Shown here: positions 50,161 to 58,027 of the stretch, one piece after another
Numbering within the stretch: the stretch's first letter is position 1
How the letters are laid out: every line of letters starts with the position of its first letter
DNA from: an uncultured Pelagibacteraceae bacterium
GTDB taxonomy: Bacteria; Pseudomonadota; Alphaproteobacteria; Pelagibacterales; Pelagibacteraceae
Assembly (NCBI GenBank): GCA_902535745.1
Contig: CACAUR010000005.1
Span: 1 to 64,000, forward strand
Direction of reading: 5' to 3'
DNA: 64,000 bases
Translations under genes and position numbers: made by a program
Notes under the pieces: generated by a model
Database searches by the model: none
Seen by the model: only the letters and a program-made list of their open reading frames with translations
What the model was told of the DNA's origin: nothing

Positions 50161-51845
50161 TATTGAGAGGTTTTCACAGTAGTTCTCTTCATAATGACGT
50201 ACTGTTGAGCCATTGTAAGAATATTGTTGGCTGTCCAATACAGAACTAATCCTGAAGGGAAAGGTGCAAGTATTACAGTTAAAAAAACTGGAAAAAACAT
50301 AAAAATTTTCTTTTGTATATCATCTTGTGGAGCTGGATTAAGTTTCTGTTGCGCCCACATTGTTAAGCCCATCAATATTGGTAACGCACCAATGATTAAA
50401 AAGTCAGGTGGTGACCATGGTATCAGTCCAAATAAATTAAAAATTGATGTTGGGTCTTTTTCAGAAAGATCTTTTATCCATCCAAAAAAGGGCTGGTGTC
50501 TCATTTCAATTGTTACAAACAACATTTTATAAATAGCGAAAAAAAATGGTATAGAAATTAAAATTGGCACGCAACCACTTACAGGATTAACTCCTTCCTT
50601 TTTATAAAGCTGCATAATTGCTTGCTGAAGTTTCATCTTATCATCTTTATGCACTTCTTTAAGACGAGCCATTTCGGGTTGCAAAATTTTCATACGACTC
50701 ATTGATCTAAATGCATAATTATTGAGTGGAAAGAACAATAATCTTAAACAAACAGTTATTAATATAATTGCTAATCCATAATTTCCTGCAAGTTTAAAAA
50801 AGTAATCGTTTAAAAAGAATAAAGGTTTTACAATCCAATAAAACCAACCCCAGTCAATTACCAGATCAAATTTTGATAATCCCAATTTCTCATTGTACTC
50901 ATCAATTACATCTACCTCTTTTGCAGCAATAACAATATCAACTTTATTACTAATTTGCTTATTTGGTTCTGCCTCTAAAGCCTCAGTTTCTATAAAACTA
51001 ATTTTGAATTTTTCACTATACTCAAAATCTGCTCTAAAATTTTTATTCTTTTCTGGTATTAAACTTGTTAGCCAGTATTTGTCAGTGATACCTAGAAAAC
51101 CTTTTTCAGCATTGATTGAATATTTTTTGTCTATTACATCATCATAATCTTTCTCCACTAACTGATCATCAAACACCCCAAGCGGTCCCTCATGTAAAAT
51201 AAAAAAATTAACTATGTCTTTAGGAATATTTTTTCTGATAATTTGGCTATAGGGATAAAAATTATATGTTTTATTAGTATTATTTTTTATTTTTTGGTTA
51301 ATAGTGAATAAAAATTTATTATCAATGCTAATAATTTTTTCAAAAGTGAGTCCTTGAGCACTTTTCCACATTAATTTAACGTCGTTTCCCGGTGAAAGTT
51401 TTATGTTGCCCTCTACTTTCCATTTCGATTTATTATTCGGTAAATCAATATTTTTGTTGTTAGTTACCCAGCCTGTTTCTAAATAATATGTATCAGAAGC
51501 ATTTCTTGGATTTAGTAGCACAACCTTTTTTGTACCCTCGAGTTTTTCATTGTAATTTTTAAAAAGTAAATCGTCTATAATTGCACCTTTTAAAGAAATA
51601 GAACCTTTAATGTTATCATTTTCAAATATAATTCTTTTATCTTTATTTAAAGCTTCTTTTCTTGAAAGAAGATTATTAGTTTCGGAATTTTCTATTTCTG
51701 GAGCATCTAAACTTTTAACCGAGTCTATTCTTTTTTGTTTTATTTTTTCTCTATCTTCTGGCGAAGGTGAAAAAAATAAGGCCCACAAAACAATTATTGC
51801 TGCACTAAGTGATATAGCTGCGATTATATTTTTATTTGAGTCCAT
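50160..51845 (-). CDS. yidC: Membrane protein insertase YidC
   Basis: Inserts and folds inner-membrane proteins, with or without SecYEG. The 561-aa protein has an N-terminal helix (NIIAAISLSAAIIVLWALFF) and a large periplasmic beta-domain (about 55-330). Five conserved helices follow, including PLNNYAFRSMSRMKILQPEM with the hydrophilic-groove Arg, the cytoplasmic hairpin, and GCVPILISIPFFFAIYKML. Length is typical of proteobacteria. Fourth gene of rpmH-rnpA-yidD-yidC-argB. Confidence 0.97.
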   Translation of the reverse strand: MDSNKNIIAAISLSAAIIVLWALFFSPSPEDREKIKQKRIDSVKSLDAPEIENSETNNLLSRKEALNKDKRIIFENDNIKGSISLKGAIIDDLLFKNYNEKLEGTKKVVLLNPRNASDTYYLETGWVTNNKNIDLPNNKSKWKVEGNIKLSPGNDVKLMWKSAQGLTFEKIISIDNKFLFTINQKIKNNTNKTYNFYPYSQIIRKNIPKDIVNFFILHEGPLGVFDDQLVEKDYDDVIDKKYSINAEKGFLGITDKYWLTSLIPEKNKNFRADFEYSEKFKISFIETEALEAEPNKQISNKVDIVIAAKEVDVIDEYNEKLGLSKFDLVIDWGWFYWIVKPLFFLNDYFFKLAGNYGLAIILITVCLRLLFFPLNNYAFRSMSRMKILQPEMARLKEVHKDDKMKLQQAIMQLYKKEGVNPVSGCVPILISIPFFFAIYKMLFVTIEMRHQPFFGWIKDLSEKDPTSIFNLFGLIPWSPPDFLIIGALPILMGLTMWAQQKLNPAPQDDIQKKIFMFFPVFLTVILAPFPSGLVLYWTANNILTMAQQYVIMKRTTVKTSQ

Positions 51846-51848
51846 CTT

Positions 51849-52091
51849 TTAATTTTTATTTTTTTTTACTGGTTCAAATCCCTCACCACCACCAAGGAAT
51901 TTAATAGGATGACAACTCAAAACTCTTTTGGTGCCTTTGAAAAAACCTTTAATCAAACCATACTCCTTTAAAGACTCTATAAAATACTCTGAACAAGTTG
52001 GTAAATACCTACAGTTGTTACCCAGCAAAGGTGAGATTAAGTACTGATAAAACTTTATTATCTTGATAATAATCTTGGTTAAAATCTTCAT
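51849..52091 (-). CDS. yidD: Membrane protein insertion efficiency factor YidD
   Basis: An 80-aa protein with the YidD core: IIKFYQYLISPLLGNNCRYLPTCSEY and a second half FKGTKRVLSCHPIKFLGGGEGFEPV (family pattern RxxRCHPxxxGGxDPVP). Its terminal Cys/Pro motifs are conserved. It overlaps rnpA by one base and precedes yidC by 3 bp. The protein aids YidC-dependent insertion. Confidence 0.96.
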   Translation of the reverse strand: MKILTKIIIKIIKFYQYLISPLLGNNCRYLPTCSEYFIESLKEYGLIKGFFKGTKRVLSCHPIKFLGGGEGFEPVKKNKN

Positions 52092-52432
52092 TAACTTATT
52101 TTTTCAAAACTTTTTTGTAATGCCTCTTTAATTTCATTGTATTTTTCCTCTAAAACACTTTTTTTTGCAAGAACTAAATAAGAAAAGTTAAGATTTAATT
52201 TAGCTATTTTAGTTATTGCATATGTCATATTTTTAAGCCTTCTTTTTATCTTATTTCTATCAACAGCTTTACCCATTTTCTTTTTTGCTACAAAACTAAT
52301 ATTGAGACATGTATTTTTTTTATCAGGAATTTTTTTAAAAAAAATCGTCAGATAAGAATTAGAAATTTTTCTTCCATTAAGAATTTTTTTAAAGTCCTCA
52401 TTCTTTGAGAGACTTTTGATTTTAATATTCAT
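52091..52432 (-). CDS. rnpA: Ribonuclease P protein component
   Basis: Protein subunit of RNase P, which matures tRNA 5' ends. The 113-aa basic protein shows SLSKNEDFKKIL at the N-terminus and the family signature KKMGKAVDRNKIKRRLKN (RNR-like motif). The ATG overlaps the rpmH stop by one base (TAATG), the usual rpmH-rnpA coupling. Confidence 0.96.
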   Translation of the reverse strand: MNIKIKSLSKNEDFKKILNGRKISNSYLTIFFKKIPDKKNTCLNISFVAKKKMGKAVDRNKIKRRLKNMTYAITKIAKLNLNFSYLVLAKKSVLEEKYNEIKEALQKSFEKIS

Positions 52433-52566
52433 TAAACAGTAAGTTTTTTTCGACCTTTTTTTCTTCTTCTGGCAAGAAGTTTTTTTCCACCTTTTGTTTT
52501 CATTTTTGATCTAAATCCGTGGCGTCTTTTTCTGACAAGTTTACTTGGTTGATAAGTTCTTTTCAT
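52432..52566 (-). CDS. rpmH: 50S ribosomal protein L34
   Basis: Not in the ORF track because it is only 44 aa. The minus strand from the ATG at 52566 reads [20 protein letters not shown] and ends [13 protein letters not shown], an unmistakable L34. It is the first gene of the rpmH-rnpA-yidD-yidC-argB-dap operon. The promoter should lie in the 57 bp before the divergent VTT-domain gene. Confidence 0.98.
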   Translation of the reverse strand: MKRTYQPSKLVRKRRHGFRSKMKTKGGKKLLARRRKKGRKKLTV

Positions 52567-52623
52567 AAGATTTTAATTATGTAGTATTAAAAATTTAAGT
52601 ACTTATAATGTAAAATCTATAAT

Positions 52624-53346
52624 ATGCAAACTATGAAAAATGTAAAAATATGGTTAGGTTTAGCCTATATTATATTCCTGGGATTGTTTTTATACTTCTT
52701 GTTAACTTACATAAGTATTGAGGAATTAACTTCATATAGTTTTCTCAAATCAAATAGTGAGTATCTAATTAATTTTAAACAAAATAAAATAATGTTCACA
52801 TCTTTTATATTTGTTCTATTTGGAATTGTTTGGATTTCTTTACTTCAAGGATTTGGGTCTCCATTAGGATTGATTTGTGGATATATTTTCGGACCTTACT
52901 TTGGAACTTTAATTTTTTCATTAACTTTTGCTTTAGGATCTAGTGTAACTTTTATTGTTGCTAATTATTTTTTTAAAAACTACATCATTGAAAAAATACA
53001 AAATAAGTATCAATATCTAAATGATAAAATAAGAAATAATCAGCTTTTAGCGGTTGGCCTCCTAAGATTTCTTGGTGGAATTCCGACTCAGATTCAAAAT
53101 TTAATACCTGTATTATTTGATGTAAAATTAAAAAACTATTTTTTTGGGACCTTACTTGGAGTTATTATTCAAGCATTTATAGTTTGTTCACTAGGATCAG
53201 CTTTAGAAAAAAAAATATATGAAAATGATGAATTACCTAAATTATTTGATCTTCTAAAAACTCAAGAAATTTATTTACCAATATCGGCTATAATATTTTT
53301 GTTCTTTTTAACATTTATTTTAAGAAAATTTTTCTTTGAAAAGTAA
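52624..53346 (+). CDS. TVP38/TMEM64 (VTT-domain) membrane protein
   Basis: A 240-aa inner-membrane protein with about six helices. The VTT/SNARE-associated core is visible: LGSPLGLICGYIFGPYFGTL-like segment (here GFGSPLGLICGYIFGPYFGT), FALGSSVTFIVANYF and LLRFLGGIPTQIQNLIP, resembling the DedA superfamily's re-entrant loops. These proteins are linked to lipid scrambling or polyprenyl-phosphate transport. Its stop codon directly touches the end of tRNA-Thr on the other strand. Confidence 0.85.
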   Translation: MQTMKNVKIWLGLAYIIFLGLFLYFLLTYISIEELTSYSFLKSNSEYLINFKQNKIMFTSFIFVLFGIVWISLLQGFGSPLGLICGYIFGPYFGTLIFSLTFALGSSVTFIVANYFFKNYIIEKIQNKYQYLNDKIRNNQLLAVGLLRFLGGIPTQIQNLIPVLFDVKLKNYFFGTLLGVIIQAFIVCSLGSALEKKIYENDELPKLFDLLKTQEIYLPISAIIFLFFLTFILRKFFFEK

Positions 53347-53421
53347 TGGTGCCCTCGATGAGAATCTAACTCATGACTGACCCTTACCAAGGGCCTGTTT
53401 TAACACTAAAACTACAAGGGC
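53347..53421 (-). tRNA. tRNA-Thr (anticodon GGT) with atypical elbow
   Basis: The minus strand folds into a 75-nt cloverleaf including encoded CCA. Acceptor is GCCCTTG/CGAGGGC, anticodon arm GGCCC-TTGGTAA-GGGTC (GGT), T-stem ATGAG/CTCAT, discriminator A. The anticodon arm matches tRNA-Thr(GGT). Unusual points: the D-loop lacks the GG pair (AGTGTTA) and the T-loop is TTAGATT, with A at position 56 instead of C. Confidence 0.9.
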
Positions 53422-53514
53422 GAGCAAATAAAAATAGTGTAAAAATCAATAAAATTCAAATTTTTGACTTAATTTTTTATTTTATTATAGCTATAATAAT
53501 TTTTTGGTAATTTT

Positions 53515-53709
53515 ATGGGAATTCATTACGACTATAAATCGACGAGAGGCGCTAAAGCTATGGAGAAGCAGGCTAAAAGAGAAAAGAAATTAGCTGAGCG
53601 AAGAGCCAAAAAACAATCTAAGCAGGGAACAAATAAATCTGAAGATAAAACGATACCAATTGATCAAGTTGTAACTTTGGAACATCTTACAAATCCTGAG
53701 AAAAAATAA
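53515..53709 (+). CDS. Small basic protein, unknown
   Basis: A 64-aa highly charged protein (MGIHYDYKSTRGAKAMEKQA, then a KREKKLAERRAKKQS helix) ending in an acidic, less basic tail (PIDQVVTLEHLTNPEKK). It has the look of a small RNA- or ribosome-binding helix protein, but no family is recognised with certainty. It heads a run of two small genes, then dcd and murA. The TTGACT at 53464 and A+T-rich TATA-like boxes downstream suggest a promoter just upstream. Confidence 0.65.
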   Translation: MGIHYDYKSTRGAKAMEKQAKREKKLAERRAKKQSKQGTNKSEDKTIPIDQVVTLEHLTNPEKK

Positions 53710-53717
53710 ACTTTTTA

Positions 53718-53831
53718 ATGAATTCTAAAAGAAAGCCTTCTAAGCTTGATCTCGAGAAAGCCCTTAGAAAAAATTTAAGAAAGAGAAAAATTCACAAACG
53801 AAAAAATCAAAACAATGATTCTAAACGATAA
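53718..53831 (+). CDS. Very small basic protein (37 aa) upstream of dcd
   Basis: Too short for the ORF track. The ATG at 53718 opens MNSKRKPSKLDLEKALRKNL and runs to a stop at 53831, overlapping the dcd start by 17 bp. The product is strongly basic (RKNLRKRKIHKRKN). Small basic proteins of this kind (LRxNLxRRKxQxR pattern) are commonly annotated near murA in alphaproteobacteria, which supports it. It lies 8 bp after the 64-aa gene, so it is likely co-transcribed. Confidence 0.6.
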   Translation: MNSKRKPSKLDLEKALRKNLRKRKIHKRKNQNNDSKR

Positions 53832-54366
53832 ACAAATTAAAGAACTTGCAGAAAAACAGGAGATGATTAGTCCATTTATAAGCGAAAGTGTTTCTAAAGG
53901 CATTAGTCATGGACTCAACTCTTTTGGCTACGATTTAAGATGTGGCTCAGAATTTAAAATTTTTACAAATATAAAAGGAGCTACCGCTGATCCAAAGAAT
54001 TTTAGTGAGGATAATTTTATAACAATTAAAGGTGAAGAATCTGTTTTAATCCCTCCAAATTCTTTCGCACTAGCAAGTAGTCTTGAGTATTTTAAAATGC
54101 CAAGAAATGTGACCGGATTAGTAACTGCTAAGAGTACTTATGCAAGATGTGGACTTGGAACTCCCCCCACAGTTTTAGAGGCAGGTTGGCATGGCAACTT
54201 AGTTTTAGAATTTTCAAATCATACAAGCAACTCTATTAAATTATATGCAAATAGTGGAGCAGCGCAAATTTTGTTCTTTAGCGGAGATCAGCCAGAGGTA
54301 TCATATTCTGATAGAAAAGGAAAATATCAAGGTCAAGTTGGTATAACTTTAGCAAAATCAAAATAG
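53815..54366 (+). CDS. dcd: dCTP deaminase
   Basis: Deaminates dCTP to dUTP for thymidylate synthesis. The 183-aa protein has HGLNSFGYDLRCG, the catalytic region GLVTAKSTYARCGL, TVLEAGWHGNLVLEFSN and GAAQILFFSGDQ. Length is normal. It starts inside the end of the 37-aa gene and ends 1 bp before murA. Confidence 0.96.
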   Translation: MILNDKQIKELAEKQEMISPFISESVSKGISHGLNSFGYDLRCGSEFKIFTNIKGATADPKNFSEDNFITIKGEESVLIPPNSFALASSLEYFKMPRNVTGLVTAKSTYARCGLGTPPTVLEAGWHGNLVLEFSNHTSNSIKLYANSGAAQILFFSGDQPEVSYSDRKGKYQGQVGITLAKSK

Positions 54367-54367
54367 T

Positions 54368-55636
54368 ATGAAAAGATTTGTAATTACTGGCCCAAGCAAA
54401 GCCGTTAATGGTATAGTAAATATAAGTGGTGCAAAAAATTCATGCCTTCCCCTTATGGCGGCATCTATTCTATTTAAGAAAGAAGTAATTTTAAGAAATG
54501 TTCCTTTAGTCCAAGACGTTCTTACAATGAAAGATCTTTTGATTTCTTTAGGTTCCAAAGTAAAAATTTTAGAGAAAAAAAAGATTATGATTATTACAAA
54601 TAAAAAAGATCATAAATTAACTGTTCCTTATAATTTGGTATCTACAATGCGAGCAGGAGTTCTGACCATGGGTTCCTTACTTGGAAGATATCCAAAAAAA
54701 AAAATACGGGTTGCCCAAGGAGGAGGTTGTGCATTAGGAATCCGTGATACATCTTGGCATCTCGAAGGTTTTAAAAGTTTAGGGGCCGAACACGTTTTGG
54801 AAAAGGGATATGTAAAAATATCTTCAAAGAATGGTTTGGTAGGTAAGAGCTATAAGTTTCCAAAAATCACAGTTACAGGTACGTCAAACTTAATCATGTC
54901 TTCAGTTTTTGTGAGAGGTTCCCATATTTTAAAAAATATATCCTTAGAACCTGAGGTAACAGATCTTATAAAATTCCTAAATAATTCAGGCGCAAATATA
55001 AAGTTTATTGGTAAAAGATCTTTAAGAATTAGAGGTGTTAAAGAGCTATTAAGTGGTAATCACAAAATTATTGGAGATAGGATAGAAGCATTTAGTTATC
55101 TTTGTGTGGGAGCAATTACTAAAGGTAGTGTGAAGGTTGCGAACATAAATCCTAAATTTTTACCTTCAGAGCTAAAGATATTAAAAAAAATAGGTTTTAA
55201 AATTGGTGTAAGTAAAAATTCTATAAAATTAAGTACTATAAAAAAATTAAAACCTGTAAACGTCAAAACTGGGCCATGGCCTGGATTTGCAACAGATTGT
55301 TTACCAGTTTTAATACCTGTTTTGACAAGAATTTTTGGGCGAAGTAAAATTAAAGAGACGATTTTTACAAATAGATTTATGGCTGTGCCCGAACTTAATA
55401 GAATGGGCGCAGATATAAAAATTAAAAAAGACTTTGCAGTAATCAAAGGAGAAAAAAAATTGAACTCCGCTGATTGTATTTCATCTGATCTTAGAACTAC
55501 TTTCTCAATAATATTGGGTGCAATCGCAGCGAAGGGATCGTCAACAATATCAAGAATTTATCATGGATTGAGAGGGTACTCAAATCTTCAGCATAAATTA
55601 AGAAAACTTGGTATTAAAGTAAAAATGAAAATATAA
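54368..55636 (+). CDS. murA: UDP-GlcNAc 1-carboxyvinyltransferase MurA
   Basis: First committed step of peptidoglycan synthesis, adding enolpyruvate to UDP-GlcNAc. The 422-aa protein shows the N-terminal VNISGAKNSCLPLMAA, the catalytic loop VAQGGGCALGIRDTSWHLEG (Cys as in fosfomycin-sensitive enzymes), ILEPEVTDLIKFL-like and GPWPGFATDCLP segments, and a C-terminal RIYHGLRGYSNLQ. Its stop shares a base with the next gene's ATG. Confidence 0.97.
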   Translation: MKRFVITGPSKAVNGIVNISGAKNSCLPLMAASILFKKEVILRNVPLVQDVLTMKDLLISLGSKVKILEKKKIMIITNKKDHKLTVPYNLVSTMRAGVLTMGSLLGRYPKKKIRVAQGGGCALGIRDTSWHLEGFKSLGAEHVLEKGYVKISSKNGLVGKSYKFPKITVTGTSNLIMSSVFVRGSHILKNISLEPEVTDLIKFLNNSGANIKFIGKRSLRIRGVKELLSGNHKIIGDRIEAFSYLCVGAITKGSVKVANINPKFLPSELKILKKIGFKIGVSKNSIKLSTIKKLKPVNVKTGPWPGFATDCLPVLIPVLTRIFGRSKIKETIFTNRFMAVPELNRMGADIKIKKDFAVIKGEKKLNSADCISSDLRTTFSIILGAIAAKGSSTISRIYHGLRGYSNLQHKLRKLGIKVKMKI

Positions 55637-56025
55637 TGGTAAAAAATTTTTTATCCAAAATATTAGCGAGAGATCCCAATGGTTTAAATATAATTTCTAC
55701 ATACTGTGAGGATTCAACCACAAGTGTTCCAGAGATTAAATATCTTAAAAAAAATAAAATATTTCTACTGTCTCTAACTCGAAAATCTCTGAAGGATAAC
55801 AAAAAAAGCAACATTATAAGTGTTTGTAAATTTGAATTTATAGAAAATGTAGTAGCAAAAAATATAGATCAAAAAGACAATAAACTTAAATTAAAGTTGA
55901 TTGGAATAGATCTAATGAAAATAGATAAACAATACGAAATTAATTTGTTATTTTCAGATAATCGTTTTATAACCCTATATTCTGAAATTATAGAGGTTAC
56001 ATTGGAGGATTTAAAAAAGAAATAA
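55636..56025 (+). CDS. DUF2948-family protein
   Basis: A 129-aa protein between murA and hisD, where alphaproteobacteria usually encode a DUF2948 protein. The pattern fits: an N-terminal ARDPNGLNIISTYCEDS helix (family DLxVISAHLQDA), a KIFLLSLTRKS strand, and CKFEFIENVVAKNIDQ. It overlaps murA by one base and ends 1 bp before hisD. Function unknown; family assignment rests on context plus weak pattern similarity. Confidence 0.65.
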   Translation: MVKNFLSKILARDPNGLNIISTYCEDSTTSVPEIKYLKKNKIFLLSLTRKSLKDNKKSNIISVCKFEFIENVVAKNIDQKDNKLKLKLIGIDLMKIDKQYEINLLFSDNRFITLYSEIIEVTLEDLKKK

Positions 56026-56026
56026 A

Positions 56027-57312
56027 ATGAAAGTAATTTCCGCAAAAAATAAGAATTTTGATAAAATTTTAAATAATCTTCTTTCTAAAAGAAAAAATAA
56101 ACTTCGATCAGATTACGTTTCAGTAAAAAATATAATTAAAGATGTTAAAAAAAATGGAGATAAAGCTTTACTAAAATATGAGAAAAGATTTAATAAAAAT
56201 AAAACGATCATTCCTACCCCAAAAAAAATTAAGGACTCCATTAAATCCTTAGACCAAAAAGTAAAAAAAGCGATAGATGCAGCTTATAATAGAATTTACA
56301 AATTCCATTCACTTCAAAAGTTTAAAGATGTTTTGTATATTGATAAGTACCAAAATAAAGTGAAATATAAATATGTTCCACTTGAGTCAGTTGCAATTTA
56401 CGTTCCAGGTTCAAAAGTTTCTTATCCATCGAGTGTTTTAATGAGCACAATACCTGCGATCGTAGCAGGTGTTAAAAGAATTGTGATGATTAATCCTGGT
56501 TACAAGGGAAAACAAAATGCTGCAGTTTTATACGCTGCAAAAAAATGCAAAATCAGAGAAATTTATTCAATTGGTGGTCCTTCAGCAATTGCAGCTGCTG
56601 CATATGGAACTAAATCAATTAAAGCTGTAAATAAAATTGTGGGACCAGGGAACTCGTATGTGGCTTCAGCAAAAAAAGAGGTTTTTGGGGATATAGGTAT
56701 TGAGTCAATGACAGCTGGACCTTCAGAGGTTCTAGTTGTTTGTGACAATAAATCTAATCCAGAATGGTTAGCAAGCGATTTAATTGCTCAAGCTGAACAC
56801 GATACTCTTGCACAATGTATTTTAATCTCAAAAGATAAAAATATTCTAAAAAAACTAAGAATGAAATAACAAATCAACTTAAAAGCATTTCGAGAAGCTC
56901 AATTGCAAAAAAGAGTTTAATGATGAATGGTGTGCTAATCTACGAAAATTCAGAAAATAAAATTGCAGAAATAATTAATAAGGTGGGCCCAGAGCATTTA
57001 GAGCTAAATGTAAAAAATTATAAGTCTTTAATTCCAAAAATAAAGAACGCAGGTTCTATTTGCTTAGGAAAATTTGCTGTGATGGCAATGACAGATTATG
57101 GGGTACCTGGCACTAATCATGTTCTTCCAACCAATATGACCAGTAAATACTCAAGTGGATTAAGTGTTTCAGAGTTTATTAAAAAAATTTCATACATAAA
57201 TTTATCAAAAAAGGGTATTGAAACTCTTGGTCCATCAGTTATAACTCTTGCAACTAATGAAGGTTTAGATGGACATGCTAAATCAATTAAAAAAAGATTA
57301 GGAGAACTATAA
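56027..57312 (+). pseudogene. hisD: Histidinol dehydrogenase, single-base frameshift
   Basis: The last two steps of histidine synthesis, histidinol to histidine. The track splits it into 56027-56869 and 56920-57312. The first part has the HisD signature (SIGGPSAIAAAAYGT, IVGPGNSYVASAKKEVFGD, DLIAQAEHDTLAQCILIS). The second has VGPEHLELNV, FAVMAMTDYGVPGTNHVLPT and the C-terminal end. Adding one A in the 7-A run at 56848-56854, or just after it, rejoins the frame (...NEITNQLKSISRSS). The 1286-nt span is 3x429 minus 1, giving about 428 aa as expected. All active-site residues are intact, so a sequencing error or slippage rescue is likelier than an old pseudogene. Confidence 0.9.
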
Positions 57313-57314
57313 AT

Positions 57315-57530
57315 TTGTCAAAACAAGACTCTTTAGAATTTAAAGGAAAGGTTATAGACCTTTTGCCCAATGCAATGTTTAGGGTCAAATTAGAAAATAA
57401 TCACATTGTTACAGCGCATACTGCTGGAAAATTAAGAAAAAACAGAATTAGAGTTTTGCAGGGAGACAATGTTACTGTAGAAGTAACTCCGTATGATCTT
57501 ACAAAGGGTCGTATAACATTTAGATTTTAA
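57315..57530 (+). CDS. infA: Translation initiation factor IF-1
   Basis: A 71-aa OB-fold protein of the 30S A site. The sequence [20 protein letters not shown], then [19 protein letters not shown] and [13 protein letters not shown], is diagnostic. The start is a TTG 2 bp after hisD, giving MSKQDSLEF. tRNA-Phe begins 1 bp after the stop. Confidence 0.97.
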   Translation: MSKQDSLEFKGKVIDLLPNAMFRVKLENNHIVTAHTAGKLRKNRIRVLQGDNVTVEVTPYDLTKGRITFRF

Positions 57531-57531
57531 T

Positions 57532-57606
57532 GGCCTTGTAGCTCAGTAGTAGAGCAGTACCCTGAAAAGGTATGTGTCGTAAGTGCGATTCTTACCAAGG
57601 CCACCA
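57532..57606 (+). tRNA. tRNA-Phe (anticodon GAA) with atypical T-loop
   Basis: A 75-nt tRNA with encoded CCA. Acceptor is GGCCTTG/CAAGGCC, D-arm GCTC/GAGC, anticodon arm GTACC-CTGAAAA-GGTAT (GAA), T-stem GTAAG/CTTAC, discriminator A. The D-loop AGTAGTA is one G short of the usual GG, and the T-loop is TGCGATT, with G where U55 (pseudouridine) normally stands. Confidence 0.95.
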
Positions 57607-57673
57607 CTAAAATGTAGAATAATAGCCAATTTAATCACTTGCATCTAATTTAGAAATCTAATAATTAAACAAC

Positions 57674-57693
57674 TTCTTTGTATAAGCAAAGAA
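57674..57693 (+). promoter_or_regulatory. Hairpin in the cspA 5' leader
   Basis: A perfect 7-bp inverted repeat (TTCTTTG-TATAAG-CAAAGAA) ends 22 nt before the cspA start codon. Upstream, TTGCAT and TAATTA separated by 17 bp could be the promoter. Cold-shock mRNAs often have structured leaders whose folding changes with temperature, so a regulatory role is plausible but unproven. Confidence 0.4.
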
Positions 57694-57715
57694 TAACTAA
57701 TAAAGAAAGAGTAAA

Positions 57716-57925
57716 ATGAGTCTAAAAGGTAAAGTAAAATGGTTTAATGGAAAAAAAGGTTACGGTTTCATTGAACGTGAAGATAAAGAAAAAGATGTAT
57801 TCGTTCACGCGTCTGCAGTTAGAGATGCTGGTTTAAGATTTTTAAACGAAGGTGACGAAATAACATTTGAAGTTGAAGACGGAGATAAAGGTCCTTCCGC
57901 AGTAAAACTGCAAAAAACCTCTTAA
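57716..57925 (+). CDS. Cold-shock domain protein
   Basis: A 69-aa CspA-type OB-fold protein: [18 protein letters not shown] contains RNP1 (KGYGFI), and DVFVHASAV is RNP2. It binds single-stranded RNA and DNA and acts as an RNA chaperone. An AGAAAGAG purine stretch precedes the ATG. It is a single-gene unit between tRNA-Phe and the His leader region. Confidence 0.96.
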   Translation: MSLKGKVKWFNGKKGYGFIEREDKEKDVFVHASAVRDAGLRFLNEGDEITFEVEDGDKGPSAVKLQKTS

Positions 57926-57940
57926 TTCTAATTCATCATT

Positions 57941-57987
57941 ATTGTATAGGAGTATAAAGCCCATTAGTTTTATTATTCCTATACAAT
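57941..57987. repeat. 11-bp perfect inverted repeat downstream of cspA
   Basis: ATTGTATAGGA (57941-57951) and TCCTATACAAT (57977-57987) are exact reverse complements around a 25-nt loop, 16 bp past the cspA stop. Only a weak T-rich stretch follows (TTCTTGTATTTTTG), so it is not a textbook terminator. It may be the cspA 3' end, an RNA stability element or an operator for the His unit downstream. Confidence 0.55.
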
Positions 57988-58027
57988 TCATTCTTGTATT
58001 TTTGAAATTAGATGCTATTTAACCTCT

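Noticed and set aside
49715-50182. 155-aa plus-strand ORF opposite argB
   Set aside because: A shadow of argB: Ser/Phe/Ile-rich composition typical of antisense reading in A+T-rich DNA, with no motif.
50161-50238. N-terminal extension of ArgB in the track
   Set aside because: It lies wholly inside yidC in another frame; the ATG at 50160 matches the family start and overlaps the yidC stop as TAATG.
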